Shown here: positions 16,979 to 26,870 of the stretch, one piece after another
Position numbering within the stretch: position 1 is the stretch's first letter
Layout: every line of letters starts with the position of its first letter
Position numbers and translations under genes: made by a program
The notes under the pieces: model-generated
The model's input: the letters and a program-made list of their open reading frames with translations, nothing else
Databases searched by the model: none
Told to the model about the DNA's origin: nothing
Assembly (NCBI GenBank): GCA_028821405.1
Contig: JAPPGK010000019.1
Location: forward strand, 32,988 to 96,987
Reading direction: 5' to 3'
Source: Gammaproteobacteria bacterium
GTDB lineage: Bacteria; Pseudomonadota; Gammaproteobacteria; Pseudomonadales; Azotimanducaceae
DNA: 64,000 nt

Positions 16979-19126
16979 GTGCGAACAGGGGAGGCCGTGG
17001 CGAGCGAACTCGACATCCGGGCGGCGGGGCGTGACCGTTCGGGGATGCCGGACGGCAAACACGAATCCCTCTCCCTGATCGCGGGATACAGCGACATGCG
17101 GCTCGTCGAGGCGCCGCCGGAAATGAGTTTCCGGCGGATGGTTGGCCTCGGCTGGCGCACGTGGCCGTACATGCGGCCGATGCTCGTTCACATCGTGGTG
17201 GTTCTCGCGTTCATCTTCTCGGGTAGCGTTGCGGGCCTCGTCGGATTCTTCGTCGGCGTGGACCTGATGCACAACAAGGTGCTCATCGGCGAAAAGCTGC
17301 AACCGATCCAAGCGACGGTGCTGTTTGTCGACGACGAGTATGTGACGACAGACCCGAAGAAACTCGGTCAGATCAGGCGCTCCAAAGGCAAGGGTGCCGG
17401 CGGCAAGAAAACTGGCGTCGCGACGACGGCGGCGGCAGCAGGGGAAGACAAGGCGGCCACGGCGGTCGAACCTGAGTTGACACAGGATCGGCGCCGCACG
17501 GTCCGCAATCGCCTGTTGATGTGGACTGTCGTGGGTGGCGTCTTCGGCGGTCTCCTCGGCGCCGTGTTCCGGTACTACAGCATGTGGGTCTGGCAGTGCG
17601 TCAACCAGAATCTTCGGGTCGCGATGATCGAACGCGCGGAGTCGCTGTCGCTCAAGTACCACGACAACAGCCGTGTCGGAGACGCCATATTCCGCGTCTA
17701 CCAGGATAGCGCGATGATCGTGAATCTCATCCAGAGCGCGATCATCGCCCCCTTGATGACCGTGTACGGGCTGGTGGTCGGCATCGGGATCGTTGCGGCC
17801 TTCGATCCCTGGTTCGCAGCGATGGTGGTGCTTGTCGCCATCCCCGTCGGCTGGACGATCGTCAAGTCGACGCCGCGAATACGCCGTCGCGCACTGGTCA
17901 ACCGGGTCGCCAACAGCCGTCTCACGTCGCGCATCCAGGAAGCGTTCACCGCCGTCAAGGTCGTCAAGGCGAACCGGGCCGAGGCGCGCATCTTCAAGCA
18001 GTTCGACGAGGACTCGCGGGATGCGTTGAGCGCGGCGTATTTCCTGCGCCTCGATATGGTTCTCGTCACCTTGGCGGTCGCGCTGCTGGGCGCGAGCCTC
18101 GTGATCGTCGGCGAATACCTCATGGTGTCGTGGGTCATCGAGCAGCGGGAGACGTTCCTGGGTGCGCTCGTGGCTGGCATCATCGGCTTCGTCATCTGGA
18201 ACTACGGCGCGGTGGAGATCGCACGGGGGCGCCTCGGCGGTCTCGCCGGCAGCGCCCGGGGCCTGCTCGGCATCTGGATGCGCATGCAGGATCTCTTCCT
18301 AGCGCTCGAACGCGCGTTCTTCCTGCTCGATCTCGAGCCCGATGTGACCGATCCGGCCAGCCCCGTGCCGTTTCCCGCACCGATCGAGACCGTTACATGG
18401 CGGTCGGTGCGCTTCGGATACGAAGCCGGCAAGGACGTGTTGGCAGGGATCGATCTCACCGCCTCGGCCGGCACGGTGACGGCCATCGTTGGCGGTACGG
18501 GCGCCGGAAAGTCGACGCTCGTGAGCCTCCTGCTTCGCCTCTACGACCCCGACGAGGGCGCGGTGTCGATCAACGCTGTGAATCTCAAGGACCTGGCGGT
18601 GTCGGATCTGAGAGCCCATGTGGGCATCGCGTTGCAGAAAAACGTCCTCTTCGCGGCGACCGTCGCCAACAACATCGCGTTCGGTACGCCGAAGGCTGAT
18701 CGCGCCGCCATCGAGACGGCGGCGCAGGTCGCTTGCGCCGACGACTTCATACGGGAGATGGCGAACGGCTACGACACCGAACTCGGCGAGCGCGGCGGCA
18801 AGCTCTCCTCGGGGCAGCGTCAGCGGCTCTCGATCGCCCGCGCCGTGGTGCGCGACACGCCGGTGCTTATTCTCGACGAGCCGACGGCGTCCCTGGATGC
18901 CCGGACCGAGCAGAGGGTTCTCGTGAACCTCGCCGAGTGGGGCCGGGATCGGGTCATTTTCCTGATCACCCATCGACTCTCCACGATCCGGAACGCCGAC
19001 CGTATCGCCCTGATCGAGGACGGTCGCATTGTCGAGCACGGCACCCACGATCAGCTGATCGCTCGCGCCGACGGCCGGTATCGGGAATTCGTGGACGCCG
19101 AAACCGTCGGGAGCGGCACCGCATGA
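16979..19126 (+). CDS. ABC half-exporter with a long insert between the first two membrane helices
   Basis: The 715-residue protein is a fused transmembrane and nucleotide-binding exporter subunit. Helix 1 (VHIVVVLAFIFSGSVAGLVG) is followed by an 85-residue hydrophilic insert rich in Lys, Gly and Ala before helix 2, much longer than the usual short periplasmic loop. The ATPase domain is canonical: GGTGAGKSTLVSLL, LSSGQ, LILDEPTASLD, THRLSTI. GTG 16979 is taken as start; GTG 16997 and ATG 17045 are alternatives, all leaving the domains intact. It overlaps the next exporter gene by ATGA, so a heterodimer is likely. Confidence 0.88.
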   Translation: MRTGEAVASELDIRAAGRDRSGMPDGKHESLSLIAGYSDMRLVEAPPEMSFRRMVGLGWRTWPYMRPMLVHIVVVLAFIFSGSVAGLVGFFVGVDLMHNKVLIGEKLQPIQATVLFVDDEYVTTDPKKLGQIRRSKGKGAGGKKTGVATTAAAAGEDKAATAVEPELTQDRRRTVRNRLLMWTVVGGVFGGLLGAVFRYYSMWVWQCVNQNLRVAMIERAESLSLKYHDNSRVGDAIFRVYQDSAMIVNLIQSAIIAPLMTVYGLVVGIGIVAAFDPWFAAMVVLVAIPVGWTIVKSTPRIRRRALVNRVANSRLTSRIQEAFTAVKVVKANRAEARIFKQFDEDSRDALSAAYFLRLDMVLVTLAVALLGASLVIVGEYLMVSWVIEQRETFLGALVAGIIGFVIWNYGAVEIARGRLGGLAGSARGLLGIWMRMQDLFLALERAFFLLDLEPDVTDPASPVPFPAPIETVTWRSVRFGYEAGKDVLAGIDLTASAGTVTAIVGGTGAGKSTLVSLLLRLYDPDEGAVSINAVNLKDLAVSDLRAHVGIALQKNVLFAATVANNIAFGTPKADRAAIETAAQVACADDFIREMANGYDTELGERGGKLSSGQRQRLSIARAVVRDTPVLILDEPTASLDARTEQRVLVNLAEWGRDRVIFLITHRLSTIRNADRIALIEDGRIVEHGTHDQLIARADGRYREFVDAETVGSGTA

Positions 19127-21192
19127 CCGAAACCACGGTTCCACCCGGGGACTCAGCGACGCCGACGGATACGACGCGAAGCAAGACCATCGCCCTGCTC
19201 AAGGAGGTCGCGGGCCAGAACCAGTTCGATGATCGAATCGACACGCAGCCCGACATCACGACCGTCGAGGCCCTCGGAGTCATCGGGCGAAGCGTCCGGC
19301 TCATCGGCGAGGCCCCGCGACTCTTCACCGCCAAGATGCTACTGGCCTTCGTAGCCATACTCCCGGGCCTGTTGCTGCCGTGGATGGGAAAGATCCTCAT
19401 CGACAACGCGATGCTTCAACGACCGTTCGGGACCACGGAGGTTGCCTTCCCGCCGTTCATGGACCCCATACTCGGTGTTGTGCAGGGTCGGGATCCGCTC
19501 GGGATCGCGCTTTCCCTGGTGGTCATCTACTTCGGTCTGCTGTTCCTGTTCGGCAGCCGCTCGGGTCGTACCGGCGCGGGGCTTCTGCAAGGTCGCGATG
19601 CCGCCACCCAGGCGGAGAACCAGATCAGCGGGGGCGGCAGCAGGGCCGGCGGTTTGTGGGGACTGATCGAGTTCATGGTCAGCGTTCGTCTCACCCAGAC
19701 GCTCTCCAACCGCCTGCGATCGCGGCTCTTCGACCGCTTGACGCATCTGCCGATGACCGTTCTCGACGACCAGCGCACGGGAGACGGCGTCTACCGCGTG
19801 CTCTATGACTCGCCGATGGCGCCGGATCTCGCGTTCCGGGTCACTTCCGATCCCTTCCTCATGGCGGTGGGTGCCGCCCTCAACCTCTACATTCTGCAGT
19901 ACTCCTACGGCGACGTGTCCCCGCAACTGATCTGGGTGGCGTGGGCTGCGGTCCCGATCGCCTTCATCACGACGTTTCCGTTTTCCGGGGCGTTGCGCCG
20001 AACCAACCAGAACAAGCGCGCGGCCGGCTCTGCAACGACCAACGCCATGGAGGAATCCATGGGCAGCATCGCGGCGGTACAGAGCCTGGGCGCGGGGGAG
20101 CAGGAGAAGGAGCGCTTCGCCGGACGCAGCCACCAGTCGTTCCTGCGCGAGCGATACTCCTTCGCGGTCATCATCGCCGCTGCATCGGTTGCCGGGGCCG
20201 TCGGCGGCGTTGCCGCGCTGTACGTCACCTTCCTCGTTACGGATGGGATCATCGACGGCGTCATGTCCGCGGGCGATTTCGCCGTGCTGATCGGGGTCTA
20301 CTGGGGCATCGCTGTTCCCGCAGGGTATTTCGGGGCGATCTGGATCAAGCTGCAGGAGACCATCGCCGCCGCGCGCCGGGTGTTCTTCTTCGCCGACTAC
20401 GAGTCCGAGGAAACCCGCCAAGGCGGCCGGACGCTCGCCGCCATACGCACCGGCGTTCGCATGGAAGGCGTCGAGTTCGCGTATCCGAACGGCCACCGCG
20501 CGCTGCTTGGGATCAATCTCGAGCTGCGGCGGGGCGAACTCGTCGCCCTAGTGGGACCAACCGGTGCGGGCAAGACGACGCTCGCCTACCTGATTCCGGC
20601 ATTGCTCCGTCCGACGAAGGGCAGGGTGCTTGTCGATAGCATCGACACGAATGAAATCGACCTTGATAGCCTGCGGCGTGAAGTCACCTATGTCTTCCAG
20701 GAGCACCTGCTGCTACCGGAGTCCATCCGGGCGAACCTGCTACTGGCCAACCCGCAGGCGTCGGAGGAACGAATGCTTGCGGCGCTCGCCACCGCCGGCT
20801 GCATGGACTTCATCGACGACTTGCCGGACGGAATCGACACGGTACTCGGCCGTTCCGGGGACACCCTCTCGGTGGGACAGCAGCAGCGCCTGTCCATCGC
20901 CCGTGGGCTGGTACGTGACTCCAGCATCCTGATCCTCGACGAACCCACGGCGGCGCTCGACCCGCAGACGGAGAACCAACTGGTCGCATCGCTGCACGCG
21001 GCGGCCGAGGACCGGTTGGTCGTCGTCATCGCGCATCGTCTGTCCACCATCAGGAACGCGGACCGCATCGTGTTCCTCGACGGCGGACGGATCCGCGACA
21101 TCGGCAGCCACGACGAGTTGATGGCCAAGCCCGCGAGCCCCTACCGCGAATTCGTTGAACTGCAGGGCGGTGATGTCTCGGCGGGACGCTGA
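19123..21192 (+). CDS. ABC half-exporter, partner of the preceding subunit
   Basis: The 689-residue protein starts at ATG 19123 within the stop of the preceding exporter gene (ATGA); the frame is open earlier only over the neighbour. The transmembrane domain covers about residues 60-420, with a Gly-rich hydrophilic insert (about residues 145-180, GAGLLQGRDAATQAENQISG) between helices 2 and 3. The ATPase domain is complete: LVGPTGAGKTTLAYL, LSVGQ, LILDEPTAALD, IAHRLSTI. Both subunits of this pair keep the catalytic Glu, unlike the divergent pair. A kinase-like gene begins 2 bases after the stop, so all three should be one operon. Confidence 0.88.
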   Translation: MTETTVPPGDSATPTDTTRSKTIALLKEVAGQNQFDDRIDTQPDITTVEALGVIGRSVRLIGEAPRLFTAKMLLAFVAILPGLLLPWMGKILIDNAMLQRPFGTTEVAFPPFMDPILGVVQGRDPLGIALSLVVIYFGLLFLFGSRSGRTGAGLLQGRDAATQAENQISGGGSRAGGLWGLIEFMVSVRLTQTLSNRLRSRLFDRLTHLPMTVLDDQRTGDGVYRVLYDSPMAPDLAFRVTSDPFLMAVGAALNLYILQYSYGDVSPQLIWVAWAAVPIAFITTFPFSGALRRTNQNKRAAGSATTNAMEESMGSIAAVQSLGAGEQEKERFAGRSHQSFLRERYSFAVIIAAASVAGAVGGVAALYVTFLVTDGIIDGVMSAGDFAVLIGVYWGIAVPAGYFGAIWIKLQETIAAARRVFFFADYESEETRQGGRTLAAIRTGVRMEGVEFAYPNGHRALLGINLELRRGELVALVGPTGAGKTTLAYLIPALLRPTKGRVLVDSIDTNEIDLDSLRREVTYVFQEHLLLPESIRANLLLANPQASEERMLAALATAGCMDFIDDLPDGIDTVLGRSGDTLSVGQQQRLSIARGLVRDSSILILDEPTAALDPQTENQLVASLHAAAEDRLVVVIAHRLSTIRNADRIVFLDGGRIRDIGSHDELMAKPASPYREFVELQGGDVSAGR

Positions 21193-21193
21193 C

Positions 21194-23914
21194 ATGACCG
21201 GGCATATCGTTCCCCTAGACGCCGGAGACGCCGAGCTTGAGACCGTCGGCGGCAAGGGATGTTCGCTGGTGCGTCTTGTCGAGACCGGTTTCCCGGTGCC
21301 GCCGGGGTTCGTGGTGGCAAGCGATGCCTATCGCCGATTCGTGGCGGACCAGGGACTCGAAAACCGCATTCTGGAACTCGCGCGACCCGCAGTGGTGGAC
21401 GGGGCGGAGTCGTTCGAGCCGGCTTCAACGGAGATCCGGCGGCTGTTCGAGACCCCGGATCTCCCGGACGGGCTGGTCGCAGCCATCGAACGCGCCTACC
21501 AAGGTCTCGCACCGGAGCGCGATCCAGCGGTCGCGGTGCGCTCGTCGGCGAACGCCGAGGACCTTCCCGAGGCGTCCTTCGCCGGGCAGCAGGAGACCTA
21601 CCTGAACGTTCGGGGAACGCACGCCGTGGCGGCAGCCGTCAAGGATTGCTGGGCGTCGCTGTGGACGCCGCAGGCCATGAACTACCGGCACGAAATCGGC
21701 ATCGACCACGGCACTGTCGCAATGGCCGTCGTGGTGCAGGTCATGGTGCCGGCGGATGTCTCGGGCATTTTGTTCACGGCCAATCCGGGCACGGGCGAAC
21801 GCGGCGAGATGATCGTGAATGCGAGCTTCGGCTTGGGCGAGGCGGTGGTCGGTGGGCACGTAACACCCGACACGTTCGTGATCGACCGCGAAACCTTGGT
21901 GCCGAAGGAAACCGTGCTTGGTGCCAAGGCTCTCAGGGTCGTTCCGGTGGCTGATGGGGGAACCCTTATCGAGGCGGTGGCTGCGGAACGGCAAACGGCG
22001 GCCTCTCTCGGCGAGGACCGGATAGCGGAACTCGCTGGCCTCGCCGTCGACGTAGAGCGTACGTTCGACGGCGTACCCCAGGATATCGAGTGGGCATTTG
22101 GCAGCGCTGCAGGGGATCCGGCGGCTCGGTTCTGGATCCTCCAGTCGCGGCCGATCACGAACCTGCCCTCACCGCCGCCCAAGGATGTGACCTGGCCGGA
22201 GATACCGGGTGCCCAGCTCCTGAAGCGCCAGGTGGCGGAGAACATGCCCGATCCCTTGTCGCCGCTCTTCGAGGACCTCTACCTGCATGCACTTTTCGAC
22301 GTGCAGCAATGGCCCGAGGGCTGGGAGTGGAAGGGCAACAAGACCCGGAACTGGATGAAGAACTTCGTGATCGTCACGGTCAACGGCTATGCCTACCAGC
22401 CCATCTACCGCGCAAGCGCGGGCGATTGGGACAAGCACATGGCCAAGGTTCACGCGGGCCAGGCCAAGCGATCCAGGTGGGCGAACCTCAAGGCAACGTT
22501 CGCCATGCCCGAGTTCATGATCGCGGATATGAAAGCAGCACCGCTGCCGGACTGGATGTACCTATTCGCCCGTACGCTCCGCACGTTCAGGAAGTACCCG
22601 GCGATCATCCGTTGGGAGCGCGAACAGTTGCCAGCGTATCTCGCCATCATCGATGAGTGGGAGGACCGAAATCCCGGTGCGCTCCCGGACGTTGAACTGC
22701 TCGCCGGCATGAAGGCGCTGACCCTGGCGGAGGCACGCTACTGGCTCGCCCTGCGCAGCGTGATCGGTACGGCGAAGCTCACCGACGGCGGCTTTCAGCG
22801 GTTTCTCGAGCGGAACGCGCCCGAGGGCCGATTCATCAGCGGCAGCTTCCTGTCGGGGTTCCCGTCCAAGACGCTCGAGGCCGAGTTCGCCTTGCGTGCC
22901 ATTGCACAGGTGATCCGATCCGATCCGACGTTGACCGAGTTGCTGATCGTCACGCCCGCACCGCGTCTATTGGACGCGATACGGCAACACCCGGGTGCCG
23001 GATCCGTTCGTGAGGCGATTGACGCCTACCTGCACGACTTCGGTCGGCAGGTGTTCAACCTCGACTTCGCCGAACCGGCGCTGGCGGAGGATCCGTTGCC
23101 CCTCGCCGTAAGCCTGAAAGCGCTGGTGAGAGATCCCGGCCATGACCTCGCGACCCGCCAGAAGGAGGTCGCGCGCACCCGTCGGCGGGCGTTCGCCGCG
23201 GCACTGCGCTTCTTCAAGGGTCGCCGACGCCTCGAGTTCCTGCGCGCGTACTGGACCGCGCGCATCAACTACCCGGCGCGGGAGGAGGCCCTGTTCCACC
23301 TGGGTTTGGCATGGTCCACGTTTCGACCGCTCGCCCTCGAACTCGGCCGCAGGCTTGTCGCCGGTGGTACGTTCGATCGCTCCGATGACGTATTCCATGT
23401 CACCGGCGAAGACCTCGCCCGCGCCATCGAGGCGAAGGCCAATGATCTGCCCCTGCCCGAGCTAGCCGACACGGCGGCGGAGCAGCGCGGCTTGAGGGCA
23501 TTGCGCTTCCGGATGGATCAGCCGGCGGCGATTCCACCCGTGAAGCACAAGGGACCGCTATCCACGGTGGTCAGCAACGCCGAAGGCGAGGACGTGCTGC
23601 GCGGCTTCGCGGTGTCGCCGGGCACGGTGACCGGAACCGCGAGCGTGGTGTTGACGCCCAACGACTTCGGGAAAATGAAGCCCGGGTCGATCCTCGTCTG
23701 CCCGTTGACCACGCCGGCGTGGACGCAGCTGTTCCCCCAAGCCATCGGCCTGGCGACCGATATCGGCAGCATTCTCGCCCACGGCTCCATCGTTGCCCGG
23801 GAATACGGCATCCCTGCCGTTCTCGGCATCGGCAACGTCACGCAGCGGGTGAAATCGGGACAGAGGATCGCCGTCGATGGGAACCGGGGAACGGTCACCA
23901 TTCTGGATTCGTAG
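21194..23914 (+). CDS. PEP-synthase-like dikinase with rifampin-phosphotransferase domain order
   Basis: The 906-residue protein has an N-terminal pyruvate-phosphate-dikinase ATP-grasp domain (GGKGCSLVRLVETGFPVPPG, VRSSANAEDLPEASFAGQQE, ILFTANPGTG, WAFG and FWILQSRPIT). A long middle region of no clear motif follows (about 340-760), then a C-terminal swivelling domain with the phosphorylatable His in ILAHGSIVAREYGIPAV, at about residue 863. There is no C-terminal PEP-binding barrel, so it is not a normal PEP synthase. The order ATP-grasp, substrate domain, His domain is that of rifampin phosphotransferase, which uses ATP to phosphorylate the antibiotic. The start is ATG 21194, just after the exporter stop. 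The TAG stop lies in a CGTAGGG repeat edge. The substrate is unknown. Confidence 0.83.
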   Translation: MTGHIVPLDAGDAELETVGGKGCSLVRLVETGFPVPPGFVVASDAYRRFVADQGLENRILELARPAVVDGAESFEPASTEIRRLFETPDLPDGLVAAIERAYQGLAPERDPAVAVRSSANAEDLPEASFAGQQETYLNVRGTHAVAAAVKDCWASLWTPQAMNYRHEIGIDHGTVAMAVVVQVMVPADVSGILFTANPGTGERGEMIVNASFGLGEAVVGGHVTPDTFVIDRETLVPKETVLGAKALRVVPVADGGTLIEAVAAERQTAASLGEDRIAELAGLAVDVERTFDGVPQDIEWAFGSAAGDPAARFWILQSRPITNLPSPPPKDVTWPEIPGAQLLKRQVAENMPDPLSPLFEDLYLHALFDVQQWPEGWEWKGNKTRNWMKNFVIVTVNGYAYQPIYRASAGDWDKHMAKVHAGQAKRSRWANLKATFAMPEFMIADMKAAPLPDWMYLFARTLRTFRKYPAIIRWEREQLPAYLAIIDEWEDRNPGALPDVELLAGMKALTLAEARYWLALRSVIGTAKLTDGGFQRFLERNAPEGRFISGSFLSGFPSKTLEAEFALRAIAQVIRSDPTLTELLIVTPAPRLLDAIRQHPGAGSVREAIDAYLHDFGRQVFNLDFAEPALAEDPLPLAVSLKALVRDPGHDLATRQKEVARTRRRAFAAALRFFKGRRRLEFLRAYWTARINYPAREEALFHLGLAWSTFRPLALELGRRLVAGGTFDRSDDVFHVTGEDLARAIEAKANDLPLPELADTAAEQRGLRALRFRMDQPAAIPPVKHKGPLSTVVSNAEGEDVLRGFAVSPGTVTGTASVVLTPNDFGKMKPGSILVCPLTTPAWTQLFPQAIGLATDIGSILAHGSIVAREYGIPAVLGIGNVTQRVKSGQRIAVDGNRGTVTILDS

Positions 23915-24022
23915 GGCCGCGAGTACCTCGTCAGGCGCACCGTCCAACGGCACCGCAGGCCCGCCGGGCGACCCGGGTGGTCGCCCGTACCCGGACCCTA
24001 CGCGGGACGGGACAAGCCGTCC
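23910..24022. repeat. Palindromic repeat unit and hairpin between convergent genes
   Basis: The unit begins with CGTAGGG (23910-23916), which contains the stop codon of the dikinase gene, and its inverted end CCCTACG lies at 23996-24002. Inside is a perfect 8-bp stem, arms 23966-23973 and 23979-23986, with loop CGGGT. Just after the unit, GGACGG (24005-24010) pairs with CCGTCC (24017-24022) around GACAAG. The two hairpins may act as a bidirectional terminator between the dikinase and the GMC gene. Confidence 0.55.
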
Positions 24023-24045
24023 TCTATGCGTTTCCGCTGCATCGG

Positions 24046-25647
24046 TCACGCCTGCGCGTCGTAGAGCACGAATCGCGCGCCCTGTTCGGCGATCATCACG
24101 GTCGGCGCGTTAGTGTTGCCCGACGTGATGGTCGGCATGACCGACGCATCGATGACGCGCAAGCCGTCGACGCCGTGAACCTTGAGGCGGTCGCTCACCA
24201 CGGCCATCCGGTCGCGCCCCATCCGGCAGGTTCCCACCGGGTGAAAGATCGTCGTACCGAGGTCGCCGGCGGCATGCAGAAGCGCAGCGTCCGTGGCGCA
24301 GTCGGCACCGGGTTTCCACTCCACGGGATGGAACGGGCGCAGGGCATTGGCGCCCATGATCCGGCGCGTGTACTTGAGCCCTGCGACGGCCGCGGCACGG
24401 TCCTCGTCGGTGGCCAGGTAGTTCGGCGCGATTCGCGGCGGCTCTTCGACGCTGTTGCTGGCGATGCGAACGCTGCCGCGGCTGGTGGGCCGCAGGTTGC
24501 ACACCGATGGCGTAATCGCGTCGAAGGTGTGCAACGGCTCGCCAAAGGCATCCAGCGAAAGGGGTTGCACGTGCCACTCGAGGTTGGCGGTGGGCTGATG
24601 TCCATCGCTCTTGGCGAACGCGCCGAGCTGCGACGGCGGCATGGTGAGCGGACCGGTTCTGAACAGCAGGTACTGCAGACCCATGGCCACCTTGCCGAGC
24701 GGCGATCGGGCGCGCCGATTGAGGGTCACCGTGTTGCGGACCTTATAGATCGTGCGAATCTGAAGGTGGTCTTGTAGGTTCTCCCCCACGCCGGGGAGAT
24801 CGTGCACGACGCCAACACCGCGGTCTTGGAGCAGTTGTCCGGGACCGATGCCCGAGAGTTGGAGGATCTGGACGGAACCGATCGATCCGGCGGCCAGCAA
24901 CACTTCCCGATGCGCACGGATTGATCGGAGGCCGTCGGGGTGTGCGTCGAGGCTGACGCCAACCGCCCGCCGTCCATCGAACTCGATACGGTGAACCTGG
25001 ACGCTGGTCATGACGTCTAGATTCGCCCGTTTCAGCACGGGCCGAAGAAACGCCTTGGTGCCGCTCCAACGCCGCCCCCGGCGCTGGTTCACCTGGAAGT
25101 AGGCGCAGCCGAAGTTGTCGCCCCGGTTGAACTCGTCGATCTTCGGAATCCCGCACTGGGCGGCGGCCTCGCGCCAGGCGTCCAGGATCTCCCAGTCGAC
25201 GCGACGTTCCTCCACGCGCAGTTCGCCGCCGGCGCCGTGGTATTCGTTGGCGCCGTGCTGGTAGTCCTCGCACCGCCGGAACACTGGCAGAACGTCATCC
25301 CAGGACCAGCCGCGGTTGCCGAGTTGCGCCCAGTGGTCGTAGTCGCTCGCCTGGCCGCGCATGTAGATCATGGCGTTTATGGACGAACAGCCGCCGAGCA
25401 CCTTGCCGCGCGCATAGCCGATGGACCGGTCGTTCAGGCCGGCTTCCGGCTCGGTTCGATAGCACCAGTCGGTGCGGGGGTTGCCGATGGTGTAGAGATA
25501 GCCGACCGGTATGTCGATCCAGAAGTAGTCGTCCTTGCCGCCGGCCTCGACGAGCAACACCTTGAAACGGCCACACGCCGTCAGCCGGTTGGCAAGCACG
25601 CAACCGGCCGTCCCCGCGCCGACGACGATGTAGTCGTACTCGGTCAA
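24046..25647 (-). CDS. GMC-family FAD oxidoreductase (choline dehydrogenase-like)
   Basis: The 533-residue flavoenzyme begins with the ADP-binding motif [19 protein letters not shown], continues with [18 protein letters not shown] and the GMC signature [17 protein letters not shown], and ends with the active-site region [13 protein letters not shown] and [17 protein letters not shown]. The His of HPVGTC and a later Asn form the usual catalytic pair. Members oxidise alcohols (choline, alkanols, polyethylene glycol and others); the exact substrate cannot be read. The start is a TTG (25645-25647) two residues before the FAD motif. It is convergent with the dikinase gene. Confidence 0.92.
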   Translation of the reverse strand: MTEYDYIVVGAGTAGCVLANRLTACGRFKVLLVEAGGKDDYFWIDIPVGYLYTIGNPRTDWCYRTEPEAGLNDRSIGYARGKVLGGCSSINAMIYMRGQASDYDHWAQLGNRGWSWDDVLPVFRRCEDYQHGANEYHGAGGELRVEERRVDWEILDAWREAAAQCGIPKIDEFNRGDNFGCAYFQVNQRRGRRWSGTKAFLRPVLKRANLDVMTSVQVHRIEFDGRRAVGVSLDAHPDGLRSIRAHREVLLAAGSIGSVQILQLSGIGPGQLLQDRGVGVVHDLPGVGENLQDHLQIRTIYKVRNTVTLNRRARSPLGKVAMGLQYLLFRTGPLTMPPSQLGAFAKSDGHQPTANLEWHVQPLSLDAFGEPLHTFDAITPSVCNLRPTSRGSVRIASNSVEEPPRIAPNYLATDEDRAAAVAGLKYTRRIMGANALRPFHPVEWKPGADCATDAALLHAAGDLGTTIFHPVGTCRMGRDRMAVVSDRLKVHGVDGLRVIDASVMPTITSGNTNAPTVMIAEQGARFVLYDAQA

Positions 25648-25685
25648 GCGCGACGTTGGGGCTTAAGGGCGTTTGCGACCATGCC

Positions 25686-25777
25686 CGCAGGGGCGACTCG
25701 ATCGCGCCCTTGGGGGCGCGCGGTCGCCCGAACGTCGCCAACGAATCTGCTGGGACGGCGCAATCAGCTCCCCTACG
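25686..25777. repeat. Palindromic repeat unit with nested hairpin
   Basis: Inverted ends CGCAGGGGCGA (25686-25696, one change from the family end) and CCCCTACG (25770-25777) bound a unit of 92 bases. Inside, GGGCGAC (25691-25697) pairs with GTCGCCC (25723-25729), and within it CGCGCCC (25703-25709) pairs with GGGCGCG (25714-25720). It occupies most of the 148-base gap upstream of the GMC gene. Confidence 0.55.
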
Positions 25778-25795
25778 GGTTTCTCAGGCGCAGGC

Positions 25796-26791
<996 letters not shown>

Positions 26792-26870
26792 TGACGCATC
26801 TCTCTGACTGGATGACCGACCATCATAGCCTCCAACGACGTTGTGCGTCGTCGGCGTGGTCCGCTGAAAC

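Noticed and set aside
25686..25777. Palindromic unit considered as an attachment site or insertion-sequence end
   Set aside because: No transposase or integrase is nearby and no target duplication is visible; it fits the dispersed repeat family.
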